The notes under the pieces are model-generated. The model was not told where the DNA came from. It worked only from the letters and a program-made list of their open reading frames with translations, and searched no databases. This document shows, one piece after another, positions 11,301-26,300 of a DNA stretch of 64,000 bases. The stretch covers positions 3,732,501-3,796,500 of the forward strand of contig OU964924.1 of the NCBI GenBank assembly GCA_918807975.1, in the 5' to 3' direction. Position 1 is the first letter of the stretch. Every line of letters starts with the position of its first letter. Source of the stretch: Aplidium turbinatum (lineage: Eukaryota; Chordata; Ascidiacea; Aplousobranchia; Polyclinidae). Made by a program: the position numbers and the translations under genes.

Positions 11301-14300
11301 AAGAGACATGCAACTATTCTATTGACATAGACGGCATGAATCACTGCTGGATCATACTGACACTACTGTCGTGTCGTAAGCAGCTTACTTTGGTAAAACG
11401 TTTCCTTAGAAATTTAGTTTATTTACTGAACCAGCGTCATAAAATTTATTTGTTTTTTTCTTTACATTTTGAACATTGCCGATTTGTGTAAATGATTTTA
11501 CAACATAGCAATGAAAAACAACCAAATGCACTGATATAGAAAGAAAACGCTTCGACTCCACCCAACACATCATTATTTATGTCTGAAATAAACTTGAAGC
11601 AAATCTTGTTAGCTGAGCGATGGTTTGTGAACTACCATCTCTTCCGTTGGTGAAGAAAACTGGCTTCTCTTTAGCAGCCTTCAAATGTAGTTTAGGAAAC
11701 ATCACCAATCTGGTCTGGTGTAAGGATGTCTAACCAAGACAATGACAGCTTGTAGACATCAAGTTAAAAGGAACTCTACCTCAAGCAAAACTTAGGTTCG
11801 GCGATACCCAGTCCAGAGACCACGTTTTGATGCTTTTCTGAATTCCTCTGTGTAGCATACACAAATACAACCAACTATTAGTGTGTATTTTATACTAACT
11901 TTTTTATTCGGCAAAAAAGATTCGTCTACACAATCGTCATTTTTGTATCAGTCATCGTCTGCAAGTGAAAATGTTTGAAGTGTTTTTCTGTGAATCTGTC
12001 AAAATTGTAGCAACAGATCTAATTTTGTTTATCCATGCATTTTGTGTCACAGCTCAGGACAAGAAGTACAGTGCGTCAGTGTCGTTCGCAGTCTGCCACA
12101 ACTGATCAGGGGCTGGCAGAGTGAATGTATCAAACGAGTCATCCCGAAAGTTAAAGATCTTCTTCAAACGGCAGGTACTTGTCAAGAAACGCAGTTTCTT
12201 TGCATTCAGTAGTTTGACAGGGAGGTCCAAAGGTTGCGTTTAGACCCGGGATCGTTTTAAGGGCTGGGATCTTTCTAGGGGAGCTGAGAATGAAGAAAAG
12301 ACCACACATTTTTTGGAATCTGGTTGGCCTTTTGGAAATGTCTTGTTTATAAAGCCCGGGCCTATTTATTGGTAGGTTACCAGACTAAAATTCTCAATCA
12401 CAATTTTTGATTTTTTTTCACCATAGCATTCTGCCTCAGCATGTATGACAAACTAGATACCTACAAGATGTCGAGTTTACCTCATGATCAATCAGGATAA
12501 AGTGTCTTGCTCAAAGACACAACAAGCAAGGTCACATAAGGAAATTACTTGCAATCCACTCCAACAACAAACGAAACTTCAAGCTTTCGATCTTGGTCAC
12601 CTGGCCTGTGTCAGTTTTTTTAACGTTTGTAAATACCCCCACGTTAAGATAATTATTCAAAACAGGGTTTTTACTGTTATTAGATAAATATTGACACATG
12701 TTTTTCTTGACCGCAACACGTATAGATACAACCAGCCACTTATAAGACTGTCTAAGCCTCCTTTGATAGATGGCGGTTGTCCAATGTAGCAAAGCATCGC
12801 CATGTATTTGCATCTAACCGAAGGTGGTTAACTGATCTGTACTTGATAATCTTCGTGTGATGACGTCATATTATTGAATGCTAAGTTTTGTGCAAACCAG
12901 CAAGTTAATTGACACTTTACTTGCCTCATATCTCTCATATCTATTTATCAATTTGTTACAAAAAAAATTAAAATTTGTTAGTCCAGTGAAAAAGTCACTT
13001 TCATGGCTTTTATGAAGATATCCTAGTCGGCAAATTGGTCTTTTTTATGTTTGCAGATGTTGAACTAATGTTGAAAGAGAGTGATGCGGTGCCGTGTGGG
13101 GTGATATCTCGCTGTAGGTTGATTTCAGTTTCAACCCACGTTGCACCAATTTAATATCGACGTTTTTATCCACTTGCTTGTTGCACTTATTCTGTGGTTT
13201 ATCGACTGGTTTTATCTTGTTCAAACAGGCATTGACATTCAGTTGGCTGCCATCGACGTGTTTGTGGTCGTTGCCAAGGACAATTTGGTCTCTACTCCTC
13301 TCTTTGTGCAGCATTTTCTTAGGACAATTATCACCAACATAAACACAAAGGATTCAGGTGCAGCAGTAATTCTTTTGTTGTTTGTGTAAAAAAGAGCAGA
13401 AAGTTTAAGCAGATGTTAAACTTTCTAGAAAACGTATTTTTACACCTATTATGAACTGTGCTCCTTAAGTTGTCATATATAGAGTTTTTAAGCACAGTAA
13501 TTCATTACATATCTTTTCTGTCGACTTCGACTCCCTGTACATTAATCTTTATTGAACAAAACTCCCGATTTCTCGTAACTTCCTTTAACTCAACTGTGTT
13601 TACTGCAGTGTTATGTTTTGCAGTATCAAGTTATATGATTTCTGGACGACCCCTTCCACGTTTTGTTTCTATAAACACTCTTACCTATCAGTTGTAGAAA
13701 ATGGGTTACAAACTATCTTTCTTACTTGAACTCATAAGGCAAAGATGTTGTCGCACACCTCGGGCACTTTACAATAAAAAAAAGAAAAAAAAAACAACCA
13801 CCGTGGGATTCGAACCCCCACACCTCATCTCTATACAACACTCACTTATCGTCTGTTTCATTTCACAGTGACATCTCAGGCATGGCTGGATTGCCTGGTC
13901 TCTGTGATAAGTCATCTTCCCCCTGACGTCATTCGAAGAGAGTTGCTCGGCTTGGCCATAGCAAAGGGACAGCTATCCCAGTCAACTACTTCTCGGCTGG
14001 CTTGTTGTTCTATTTTGGGAGCTGTTGCCTCGAAGTTCGAATCCAGCGTGTGAGTACTTAAAATAATATTTTACTTATTTTTTTTAGTTATTTTCCTGGC
14101 TATTCAAGCTAGGGTCAGAAAAAGCTGAAAACCGCTCTGCATTTTTCCACCAATTAATATCTTAGTTTGTAAAACAGTCACTGATCAATGGTTAAGCCTA
14201 CACGAGATTCTTACAATGTATTGGTAAGGATGCATAACGATATTAATAAAAATTTGTTTTTAAAACTCATCTATAGTTATATTTTTAAAGAGTCTTTGGG

Positions 14301-17300
14301 TTGATCTGACAAGGAGGCGAACCCATAACTACTGACTCAGGTCACTCTAACCACTAAGCCACCGAACTGGTGCGCTGTATCCATGTGATTCTAAACCTTA
14401 GTTATATACCACTGTATCCTTTGCCGACAAATCAGCTTCTATCGGCCATTCAACCTACTATATTAAACTGAGCGCTCAAACTTTATAGCTTCATTTTACT
14501 GGCATAACTGGGACTTCAACCCTTGTTAATTGATCATCTATGTTGTAATGATCGCTATCTTATTTACTTTGAGCTTTATCATCGTTTGCAGGGTCAAAAA
14601 AGACATGGTCCACACGGTCAAGCAACTTTGCCAGGACGTTGAGCATAATGTGCGAGCTTGCATGTGCACCCACTTGCACACAGTTGCTGTAGCCCTGGGG
14701 TGAGTCTATTGATATATACAATCTCCATTATTTCGCTTCCACGTAGTCTTGTCTTCACCCCGAAACATCAGGGTCGACCAGCTTTCTGTAGCGACTCCCC
14801 GCTTCTTTCTGTCGTTGGCATCTCCAATTCTTCAATTTTTCTTTCGTCAGATCATCCTTCATTGTGTTTTTCCATGTTTTCTTTGGTTTTCCCTTTCTTT
14901 GCATGATTATTCCCCTTTTCATTTTTCCCACCAATCTCTTATTGATATCTGTGACAAATATGCATTGTATCAAGTTGCTGCGTTTGTCCATTATTCGGTA
15001 GTGACAGTTCATTCAAAGACAATTAGGAGAAATTAATAAACGAAAAATTAGTTTGATACATATGCAAGTATTGTATTCCGTAATATGTCATTTCGATGAC
15101 GCTCGTCACCGTTCGATGAACAGTCGTTTCCTAAATAATCCAGTGGCATGTAACAAGAATGAACGGGGTTTGGTATGCTTTGAAGGTTTTCAAGAAAATG
15201 ACTACAAAGCTCTTCAAGGATTCTAAAAATGATGATCATGTGGCTAATCTCATGCAGACTTCGGCGATCATGGTTATCCAAACTTCTCTGTCATTTGATA
15301 AACTTACAAAATCATTGGTTTTGACAGTTGCATTTGTGGTTCATGTATGCAGACTTTTTAAATATGCTAATCTTTGTCGACCTCTGCTTTGTTTTTCTTT
15401 TATCATATTTAATAGTGCTGGACTACCACTGCTAGGCTATCAAGGAGCCTATCACGAAAAACTACTTGTTAAAAAGACCTGTCCTAATGTTTCCTTGAAA
15501 CAGAGGTAGCCTCCCGAAAGCAAGAACTAGGCTAGCGATTGCGTAGAAACATTCCGCGCAATACGCAATTGTATTGAATTATATTTGAATAATCACATCT
15601 GGCTTTCCCCTCTTCTATGAGAGTACCACTGATTCAATTTTAACTACTTTGTAGAGCGGAAGAAACCAAAAAATCTCTCTTGGAAGAAATCTTAGAGCTT
15701 GCTAGAGATGAGGAGATACAAGTCCGGGATGCAGCGTTGGAAGCCTTGCTCAGCATTACTAGTCTCTTGGATGATGGTAAGGACTTTGAAGTCTTTGATA
15801 TCTACTTACATTAAAATATGCATGAAGCAAAAAATATTTACATTTTTAAGTAAAGTATGGAAGCTTACAAATGTACAGAGGTCACTTATTTTACTAACTG
15901 TGTTCCATGAGGCAATTAAATTTCTGTAATGGAATAAATAATGTTCATCTTCACTATCATGTGTTTGTTGTGAGTATTGAACTGGCAACCAATTGAGCGT
16001 CCGTTGCGCTTGGTCGTTGTGACTCACCACTTGACCATCCAGACAGCAAAAGGCGTCACTTTTACATTGATTCAACGTCTGCAGACTCAATCTAAACATG
16101 ACGCATTTGGCATGTAGCCCTGCGGAAGTTCAAAGGTCAACTTGACTTTTGAAAAGTGAATTCGCTTGTATCTATTTGCAGAAACTTTAGCACAGAACAT
16201 TGTACCGCTCGTGTGCAAGTTTTGTGAGCAATCCATCATCGATGAAGACACCACAATACTGTGTGTTGCCAGAAACTTCGGGAAGTTTTGCTGTAATCTT
16301 TCGGGTAAGAATATCTTTCATGATCATCATGTGCTGTCAATTACTTCCACACGTCACGTTCTTCCGCTACTCTTTTTGCTTCTCCCGATACTTGACAAGT
16401 CAGCCCATTGTTCTAAATAAATTCTCTAGCTTCGTCTCTTTCTTTCCCTGCACTTCTTTCCTTCCACCATACCTTCAATAACCAATTATTTAGCGGTCCT
16501 ACAGGCCCTCTCAAAATATGTCTCTCGAATTTCACCTTTTTTGCTAAATCGTCACGTAACATCTTTCCATGAATAAGAACGTTCCTTCAGCGACAGTTGT
16601 TGGCTTCAAACAACTTTAAAACCATCTTCGGCAAATCATCTTTCAAAAGAGAGAATATCTTTTCTTGAAGATTTGATTTTTGAAATGGTATCAAAGTAAA
16701 TGAGACCATGATTTTTATACCACTAAAATAATAATGGTTTGCTTAACAGAACGTTGGAATCTCAGAGATGCATCTTTCCAAGCCCAAGTACAACTAACTT
16801 GCTGGATCGTTTTACATCGATCATGTTGCTAAAGGCGAAACTCAATCTATTGAATAACTTGATGGTCATACCCCATACAAAGTATTCCATTTTCAAATTA
16901 ACTTTATCTCTTTCAGCCAACTTCAGCTCAGAGCAGCGTGAATGGCTCCTGGCAGCCTACAGACAGCTTTGCAGATTGGGGAGGGCACCCTTAGAGGCCC
17001 CCATCGATAACCTAGCGGACATTTCTATTGCAATACCCGAAGCTAACTCCTCCATAAACTCCAACTGTGGGGATTCTGAAGACGAGAACCATCTCATTTG
17101 TCGACGGCAAAGCGCTTACAACTTCCCGGTGAGTTTATGAAATAGGCTACCTTGCTCCTTCTTTCCTCATCATCTTTTACAATATGCTTAAGTTTTTAAT
17201 CGTAATTTTTTAATTCTAATTACTGCAATAGATTTGATGTCTTTGGATTTTCTCCTATTTCCATTTACGGTTACTGGGATTGCTGGTTTAGGCTTAAATT

Positions 17301-20300
17301 GATTATATTCCGCTTCTTATTCAACTTCTCTCATTAACTTGATCTCTAGGCCGTCACATTGTTCTGCACGGCCAACCTCTTCCAAGTTGAACTTCTGGAT
17401 TCCCTCTCTCTCCTCTGTACCGATCCTGACATGGAGGTCCGGAAACGGATCGCAGCAGGCTTACATGAGGTGATGGGTTGTTAGTTTTCTGAAATATTTT
17501 AAAAATACATTGAAAACAGCAACTGCTGTAGCCTACAGTGTACACAGAGCCTCTGTTTCGACCTTCCAGGTTTCATCAGTGCGGTGATGTGATGTGTTGA
17601 CAAGGCACCAAATACCTCAGTTGGTTGGTTGGTTCTCCCCGATAGCTCAGTTGGTTAGAGCGTGACTTCATGAACAAAGAAGCTTCAAGATCAAGCGTCA
17701 CTGGTTCGATTCTCGGAGTATGCGCTTGAGCATACTCCGAGAATCGAACCAGTGACTGGTTCGTGACTGGATTCTGAGGATTGTGAGGATGTGACTGGAT
17801 TCTGAGGATTGTTCAGTGACTGGATTCTGAGGATTGTTCTCCATTCAGTGGCACATAATCAATGAAATAATACCGGCCATGCGTCAAAAGCTTCCACAAG
17901 TATGCAAAACTACCAGGAATCAAGTCTTTATCAGTCCGAAGATAAAGATTCAAAGCCAAATCAAATACACTCAATACACAGGAATCGATGTGTTTTCTTT
18001 TTGTGATTTTTCATGTTTTTTAAAATACTTTTTAAACGTCACTGAATATTTTTTTAATATACGCGGAAGATGATAAATTTTGACGAGATAAATCCATAAA
18101 GAAATTTTTACTAAAAAACTACTATAGATATTGACCCTTTCAAGGTCTGATCAAGTTCGGATTTTTCGATCATGCGTTGCTGTCAGGACTTGCGTAGAAG
18201 TTGACACAGTCCAGTAACGTTAGTTTTGCGTCATGGTTATTACCTTTGTGCAAGTGCATTGCACCGAGTCACGTGCGCTTGATTACGTCGTGCCGCCCTG
18301 TGGCTGTGAGTAGTTCGTAATTATTACAGCAGGACTTGGTACCTACTACGCAGTGATTTGTCACTTGTACACATAGCACCAGCTCAGTGGCCGAGTGGTT
18401 TCGCCTTCGGCTCTGGTGCTGGTAGATCTGAGATCGATTCCAGGTCGGGTCAAACCGAAGACTTTAAAAACGGTACCGATTGTGTTCTATCCTGCATAGC
18501 GCAGTGAGAATGAATCGGGTAATAATGTGATAACATCGTAAACCTGATATAAATTAAAAATAAGCCCTGTCGCTAAAAGACCTTAGCTGTTGTAGAGCGA
18601 CAATAAATAAAACCATAACATTATTATTATTGTACACACAGCTTTACTCGTGTTAAGACCTCTTTACAATTTCTTTAAGTTAATTCAAATACATTTCACA
18701 ACTGCATGTTTGGCTTTTTAATTCGGTTCGAAACAAGTGCGAATAAACTTTTTTACATACAACAGTGAGATAGTGTGGTACGCTCTTTTGGGGCGATTGA
18801 TGTCGTTTTTTCTTATCTAAAGAGTATCTTCAACTTATGGCTTGCGACTATACTTAATTACTTAGCCTTGCGACTTGAACAGGAACGAGATATCAAGACT
18901 ATGATTTGCTCTTTTAACTTGCATTTTGTGGATCTCAGGTTGCCCAAGCATTGGAAGCTCAAGCTCACCTAGTTCATCCGCACTTAATGTTATTACTTCG
19001 AGAGAAACGATCACCATCTGTGTTGGAGGTTTGCCTGAAGAGGTTGCCCGATACGCTAACAGCTGTAGTCATCCGTGGGAATCTAGTTGATAACAAGGTA
19101 CTAGTAACAACATAGAAAGGAACTTTCAGATTTAGAGGTTGTGTCATTACTGTTTACATCTGAGTTGAAATCATATGTGGCACTAATGATGAAAACAGTT
19201 TATTTTTCGAATGTTTGCTCACTTAATTTTAGTTTCTGCTTTTTGAGCGCTGTATTTCTTTTTTAGACTTTTAGACTGAACAAGTGTTCAAAGTTTTTTC
19301 GTTTTTATTATTTGCCATCTTTTCTTGTTTACAGTATTTACTTATTGGTATATCGCATGCTGGAGCTGGTAGTTTCTTTTTGTCCCCGACATTATAAAAG
19401 CCCAAAATGAATAAACTGCCCCACATATCTCACTAGATTCACAATTATTGCTTCCTATAAGCAAGATGCTCTGCACAGGATTTAGCCGAGTTCAACGATA
19501 GAGCAAGAGCCTGCGTGGTGCTCTGGGCTACGGCCGTGGGACACACGATGAAGGCCGAGTGGTGAGAACACTGGAACGGCAATCGAAAGGGCGCCGGTTC
19601 GACACCACTCAAGAGCATGCGGCTGTGTCTGTGGCAGGACACTTGAAGGCATGCCTGAAGGTGGACACGAAGATTGGCTTCCTTGCCTTCCCGTCCACTT
19701 AATCTAAATCTTCAACCACCGGGTGAAAGCCTGGATACGACAAAAAAAAAGAAGATTATTAGTTTGGAAAAGAAACTACCTTGAAATCGCTACTTGAGAC
19801 TGTTGGTTGCATTGCAGGCGCCAGTGGTCACATGCGTTGCGTCAAACTTAAGTTTTCTGTGATTCTTTTTCAGGTTAACGGGGTTTCCGAACTCATTTCG
19901 GCATTGCTGTCCGCTGTGACGCAGTTGGAGGACAATTGGCCCAGTGCGTGGCGCCCCCTCGAGACATTAGTGACTCATTTCCGAAGACTTCCTGACGTCC
20001 TTACTTCCGACCAGATCTACTATAAGTTTGTACCACGAGTCTTCAAACTACTCACAACTAACGTAAGTAATGCGGATTGTTAGCTAAACATTATTGATGT
20101 CCACATGGAAATGTTTCCTTTGACATTCTTGACAGATCAGTGAATATTCTGAACAGCCAATTTGGTTGAATTAATTTTTTTCCACTTTACTTGCCTTTTG
20201 CCTAAGGATCGACAGGATAGCTCTTTCACTTGTCAAACGACTCTGTTTTTTTCAACTGTCATAGCTTCATAAGCTTGTTTCAAAAGTGTTTCATAAACTA

Positions 20301-23300
20301 TATCTAGCCCATTTCTTTTTAAAAAAATTGTTTTTTTTGGAAAAAAAAATATTATTGTTTATTTTGTGTATCGGGAAAAACGGCAACACACAAGAAGAGG
20401 CTGTAGTCTTAACTGTTTCATCAGATTGAAAGAGAAAGATTTTTTTCCGGCCCTCAGCACTAGGCTGAATAGCAGTGATCGAATGCTTTGTAGCATCATT
20501 TATTGGTGTGAAACTGACGAGACCATTTAGTGGTGTGATAGTGACGAGCTCATTTAGTGGTGTGATACTGACAAGCTCATTCAATGGTGTGCCATTGATG
20601 AGCCCATTTAGTGGTGTGATACTGACGAGTCTCTTGGTGTGATATTGATGAGTGCATTTGGTGGTGTGATACTGACGAGTCTCTTGGTGTGATATTGATG
20701 AGTCCGTTTGGTGGTGTGGTACTGACGAGTTCGACTTCATGACTGAGTCATCTGTGTTTATCGATGTTATATCTCCATCCCTCCTGGAGCAGACCTCTCA
20801 AGAAAGGCATGGGTCACATTGAACAGGATCAGATGTGACGTTGGCTGCACTGGAGCTAATTTGTTTAGGTGGGGGTTGCATAATTCGCCGATATGTGTCT
20901 GCGGAGCGGTAGAACAAACAATGCAACACATACTCCACGAATGTCCCATCTTACGGCCCCCAAGTGGAATCACTGGTATTCGACAACTGGACCCTACTAC
21001 CGTATCATGGCTGCACGAGGAGGCATTGCTAATCTAAGCTACTACAAGTCAAACGAGAGAAGAGAAGAAGAAGAATCGATGTTAATTCTTGCTGCACTGA
21101 ACAGACGAGACCACTGTTTAAAATGTTATTGCATTGCTTTCTAACAGAGATACCTGCCCGTTCGAGAAGCGGCTGCCTGTTCTGTTTGCGTCTTTATACG
21201 TCATAATAAGAAAATGGACCAGAGAAGCGAAATGTGTCACCGATTGGTCGAAGGTGGGTGTCTCATGGTTTTGCATTTCTAGGATTGTTCTAGGTTCTAG
21301 GATTGACTTGATTGTTACATTTTTTACATATAAATTAATCATCAAAATTATTGATGTATATTTTATTGCTTGAATAAAGCATATTAAAACCATTAATGTT
21401 TTGTATGCCCATGATGAGCCATAGCAATAATCTTACCTTTCACCCTCACAGTCAGCTTCCCCTATCATAACAAGCTTATTTATTCTGTAGAAAGGAGCGT
21501 TTTTCGTGGCTATTAGCGCAAGCCTGAGTACCCACAAGGACAGCGAGCAATTGTGATTCGCTAACTATAACGGTGTAGCTTCTATGCTAGCCATTTAGAC
21601 CATTCAATCAACTATATGTTTCTCGGCAGCCGATTGGAGCAAGAATTGAAAGCGATAGACACCGTGTTTCGCCAATGAGGCTGGGCTCATCAGTATCGCA
21701 CCACAAATTCATGCCACAGTGTTATAGACGTGCCCTTACACTTGCACAATAATTAATTTGAATGATACTTAAATCTTTTTAAAAACGGTGGTCTCTGAAT
21801 CTTCCAAATCCAACATTTATTTTTGCAGATCTTTGTTATTCCTCGAGTTATCGGAACAGAATCCTCTTTTTCACTGCATGTCGTCACATGATGGTGCTAT
21901 TTTCACGGTCCTTCTTCAAAGAGACGCTTTTTGAACATGTCCTCCGCTTGTTCACCGACCCTGTCCCCAATGTCCGGCTGTGCCTTTGCAAAATATTGCC
22001 AAGGTGAAGTTTGAACCGTTATTTTGTTGTCGTTGTCGTAGCCAGGCTTGTGTCTTGTCTAACAGACAGCCGCGTGCCCTTGAGCGGTGTCGAAGGTTGA
22101 GCGTGCCAGTGCTTTCACCACTCGGCTGTACAGTCGTCCATGCTGATGATCAATCTACTTTGATACTCAATCCGCGCTTACATCTGTGAGTTGCGTATTG
22201 AAATCAAGCATAAGGAAAGGCAAGGAAGCCAATCTTGGCATTTCATTTTAATCAAACCTTTAAGTGTCTTTGTGAGGCAAAGGCGCATACTCGTGGAGGG
22301 TATTGAACCAGAAACCCCCGGACATGGGTCCACATTCTTACTACTCGGCCACAAAGTAAAAAACTTTAATCTTGGAAAAACCACAAATAATACGTTGTAG
22401 CCTGGACGCGTGGTGGTGTGGCCGCATTTGAATCAGAACTGAGCATATTCTTATAGAAGTCTTAAGCTGTTGAGGTTTTATTTCGCAAACACACCCGAAA
22501 ATTTCCCAAGTTCCTTTTCGTCGCCGTTCTAAGTATTAAGGTGCGTCTACACGACGACTGTTTTCTTGCTTAAGCTAGCCAAACTTCTTGTTTCTTTAAG
22601 TTAATCGCAGTTTGTGCCGCTTACTTTTAAGAAAATGGGCGAGTAAGCGAGCCGTCGAGAAAAAATACGCTCCAGAGCGAAAAACTGGGCGCTTAAGTGA
22701 GTTCTCTTGCTTAGAAATGTTTTTTCCCGCCAAAATCTCAGGTCTCCTCTCAGCTCAGTATCCAGACAGGGCAGGGCGGTATCGTTAAAGGATTTCGTTA
22801 AGTTTTGATCCCAACCCGTTCTTATTAATGTTGCGGGCTGAACTGGCGGTGACCGTACTCGAAATAGCCCATAGATAGCACAATATTTTCCAATTTCAAA
22901 TCCAAAACAGGATCTCAGCAGAAAACCATTGCCATTGTACACTGGGTAATAAAAATAGCGGAGGAATGATCTTGCTGGTTGTTACCAGTCACCCACGCTG
23001 ACACGAAATTCTGTTTCCAACATTTCAACCTCACTGAGGTGTCTGAATGCTTCAATAAGCAGCAAATTGCGGGTTTGCATCCTTCGCTTTTTGCAGCATT
23101 TTTTACACAACTTCTGGGAAGCCATGACTGAAAGACTGCAACAACTTGAACAACTTCAAATGGTTAAAGAACAGTCAGTCGCTTGGTGTACTCTGCTGTA
23201 CTTTAGCGCGAACTGCTATGCTTTGGCGGGAATTTTTTAAAACGTGACGTCATTGGGGATTAGATACTCACGTGACCGCGATTCAAGCGAGCAAAATCTT

Positions 23301-26300
23301 CGTCGAGGTTGCCAGTGTAGACGAAACGACCTTAATCGCTAGCTTAAGCAAGAATTTCTAAGCAAGAACACTTTCTCGTGTAGACGCACCTTTACAGCTA
23401 AATTGCATTCATCGGATGCTGGCATTTGCACTACAATCTAATCTCTTACCATGATTCACCTACACCTACACTGCATAACCCTTCACCTACACTACACTGC
23501 ATAACCCTTCACCTACACTACACTGCATAACCCTTCACCTGCACTGCAACCCTTCACCTACACTGCAGTACACTTTACCTACACTGCATTGCCAAGTGGT
23601 GAGAGCGCTGGAATGGCAATCGAAAGGGCGCCGGTTCGACACCGCTCATGAGCATGCAGCTGTGTCTTGGGCAGGACACTTAAAGGCATGCCTGAAGGTG
23701 GACATGAAGATTGGCTTCCTTGCCTTCCCGTCCACTTAATCTAAATCTTCAACCACCAGGTGTAAGCCTGGATACGACGACCATCATTCATTAACAATCG
23801 ATTTGGCAATAACCTTCAGCTAGCACATTATAAAAAAAGAAACGTTTTAACTGCATTCCTATACAGGAACATTACCATTGACTCTGTTGCTTCTCGTTTT
23901 AGTTTGAAAGCGTTGTTGAAATTGCCACGTGATCGAGGCTTACATGGGAACCTGGAGACGAATGTCCGGAAGTTGTTGTCGTCAGAGAAAGACAGAGACG
24001 TGAGCGCCACCATCCGGCAAATCATTTCCGATCTGGATCGCATTAATGTTGCTATGGAGTCGGTAAGGAATATTTTCTTTGTGTTAACGAAGGGTTTTCA
24101 TCAAAAAAGGATTTTATAAGAGCCAATTAGCAAATTTGTCTGATTAAGTAATCGGAAACAGTATACGCTAAGTTCATCTGTGGATAAGTAATCGGCAATT
24201 TTAATCAGCGAATTACCGTTGGTAAATACAAAAAATTATAACCCGCAGTTACTTAATCTGCAGATTTTCTTAATCCGCGAATAATCCAATCTTGATGCAT
24301 CCAACCCTAAATTTCTTTGTAGCTCTGTGAAATATTAAAAAGTTTTTTCATTCATCTTAAGATTAAGCAATTATTAAATATAAAAAAAAAAACTTTCCAC
24401 AGCAAATACTATTAATACTGCACAGACATATGCTCAATGCCAAGCAGAGCGGATTACACCAAATGCAGTAATTATTCGCAATGTATTACACAGAATAGAT
24501 AATACCTAAAGACCACCAACAATGTTATTGTGAAGCTAAATTTCCTTCTCACAGTGTTTCCACTGTTAGTTTTATAATGCTCTATGGTTCAACTAAAAAA
24601 AATTGTCCTTGCTCAGTTTACGCAAAATCCTCTGGAAGTTGATCTCCAAGATCTTAAAAAAGAGGAGGAGGAAAGGCTCCTGATTGAAAAAGAAGAAAAG
24701 GCCAGAGACGAAGATGCAAGGTGTGTGTCGTGTCATCATCCACGATAACTTTGTTCCATTTAACTAAAGTAGTATTAAACTTCTGCAAGTTCTTAGCGAC
24801 TAAAGCACAACAGCATCCCCCCAAAGGCTGCCGTTTCTAATGGCGGAGGAATTTAACCCCTAATCTCTTGTATCTACAACGGTTATTTACACAACAGGTT
24901 GAGCGACTTAAAAATAAGAAAGTTTGAGTGATTTTTCATTTTCATCTTTTAGGTCCATGAAGAGCCATGGGAGCAGCCATTCCTCTTCATCAATCGGAAA
25001 ATCTATGACGAAAGGCACAGATAAAAACTCCAAGAAGAAGCGACATACAGCTGTGTCCGCCTCCACATTAAAAGGTTGGGAAGTTTGTCAAGTTTTCCAA
25101 TTGACGAAGCAATTATAATTAAATTAAATGCATACTGAGAGCTGTTCAGGAAATCAACCGGACTATGTTGAATTTATATTCTGGGCCAGGAATGAATCAG
25201 CCAAAAAGTTTCTCAGTTTAGATTTTTGACAAATTCTGGGTCCTGTTTGACCTACAGGCACTGCTAAGGCTGAATAAAAAATAAACATTTAGTTAGGTCT
25301 TCCTTCGTATTTCTACATTAGTAACATTACTCTATTGCGTTGACAGCAAACTAGGATCTATAAATTACTAATGCTTTAGATTGAGTTTTACTTTTAGCAG
25401 CATGATCGTTATGTACTTCACAAATGAACTTTGTGAAGTAAATTATTAATATTAGCATTTTTAATCTGTTCTTGTTGTGATCTTCAGTGAATGGGAATAA
25501 AGAAAAAGCAAAATCTCTGCAGCATCTTACTGTTCCTGGAACAGCTGATACTTTGAACATCAGGGATGGAGACTTAAGTCCACAAAGTAAGTTGTGGTTT
25601 GAACTCGGTCATCTTCGTTTAGCTATCATCCCACTGCGTGGAATCGCTGTTGCAGGTTTTTCGCTTCTGTAATCCCATGATACGTCATCTTCTTCTTGTC
25701 CTGTTGGATCTGTCCCTTTTGCTCCTTTTCTCTTCCTTTCACTTGCGCACTTCCTCCTCTTTTCCTTGCTTTCTTTATTCTCCTCTCTCTTCTCTTCTTT
25801 CTCTCAATTGCAAAACCATCAGAGTTTGCCATCACTTTTTCTTTGAGTAGTATCTCTCTTGTATTACACCACTTACTCTCGTCTTCGTTGTTCATATAAA
25901 TCTTTTTGTTTGGTAGATGAACCGAACTCGTGACCCTTCCATTTACCTGTCACTATGCCTCGTAAAAAGGGGCAAGTAGTGATGGATTCTCCCATCCGAC
26001 AGTCGTCATTCTGAACTTAAAATGTGGTTGTTTGTGTTCAAACCACAAAGCTGTGGCGTAGTTTGTTATTTATTAGAATCGTCGTCGTCCAGGTCCAAAA
26101 TTGAGACAGAGGCTATTCGCTTTGATGGTTGTTTAAGGTGGTCGTGGCTACGTGAAGGCTACGCACACACTCTTGGCCAGCTCCATGTCCACTGCGGTCC
26201 AATTATATTGAAACGTGCAGCTTCAAGGGAACTAGTTACAACGGGCTGCCGGGTGCTCTGTTCATCGAGGCCCGCCTTACAGGATGCCTGCCCGTCAGAC

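Noticed and set aside
13045-13120. Alternative PPP4R4 exon after TTTGCAG at 13056 (DVELMLKESD)
   Set aside because: The exon at 13229 fits the family and phase better; the earlier one has no human counterpart and its donor is weak. It could be a rare alternative exon.
20291-20740. 149-codon minus-strand ORF rich in YHTT and TPLN
   Set aside because: It is a translation of the minisatellite at 20478-20745.
22601-22942. 113-codon minus-strand ORF in the Harbinger-type element
   Set aside because: No DDE motif or transposase-like pattern; it overlaps the inverted-repeat end.
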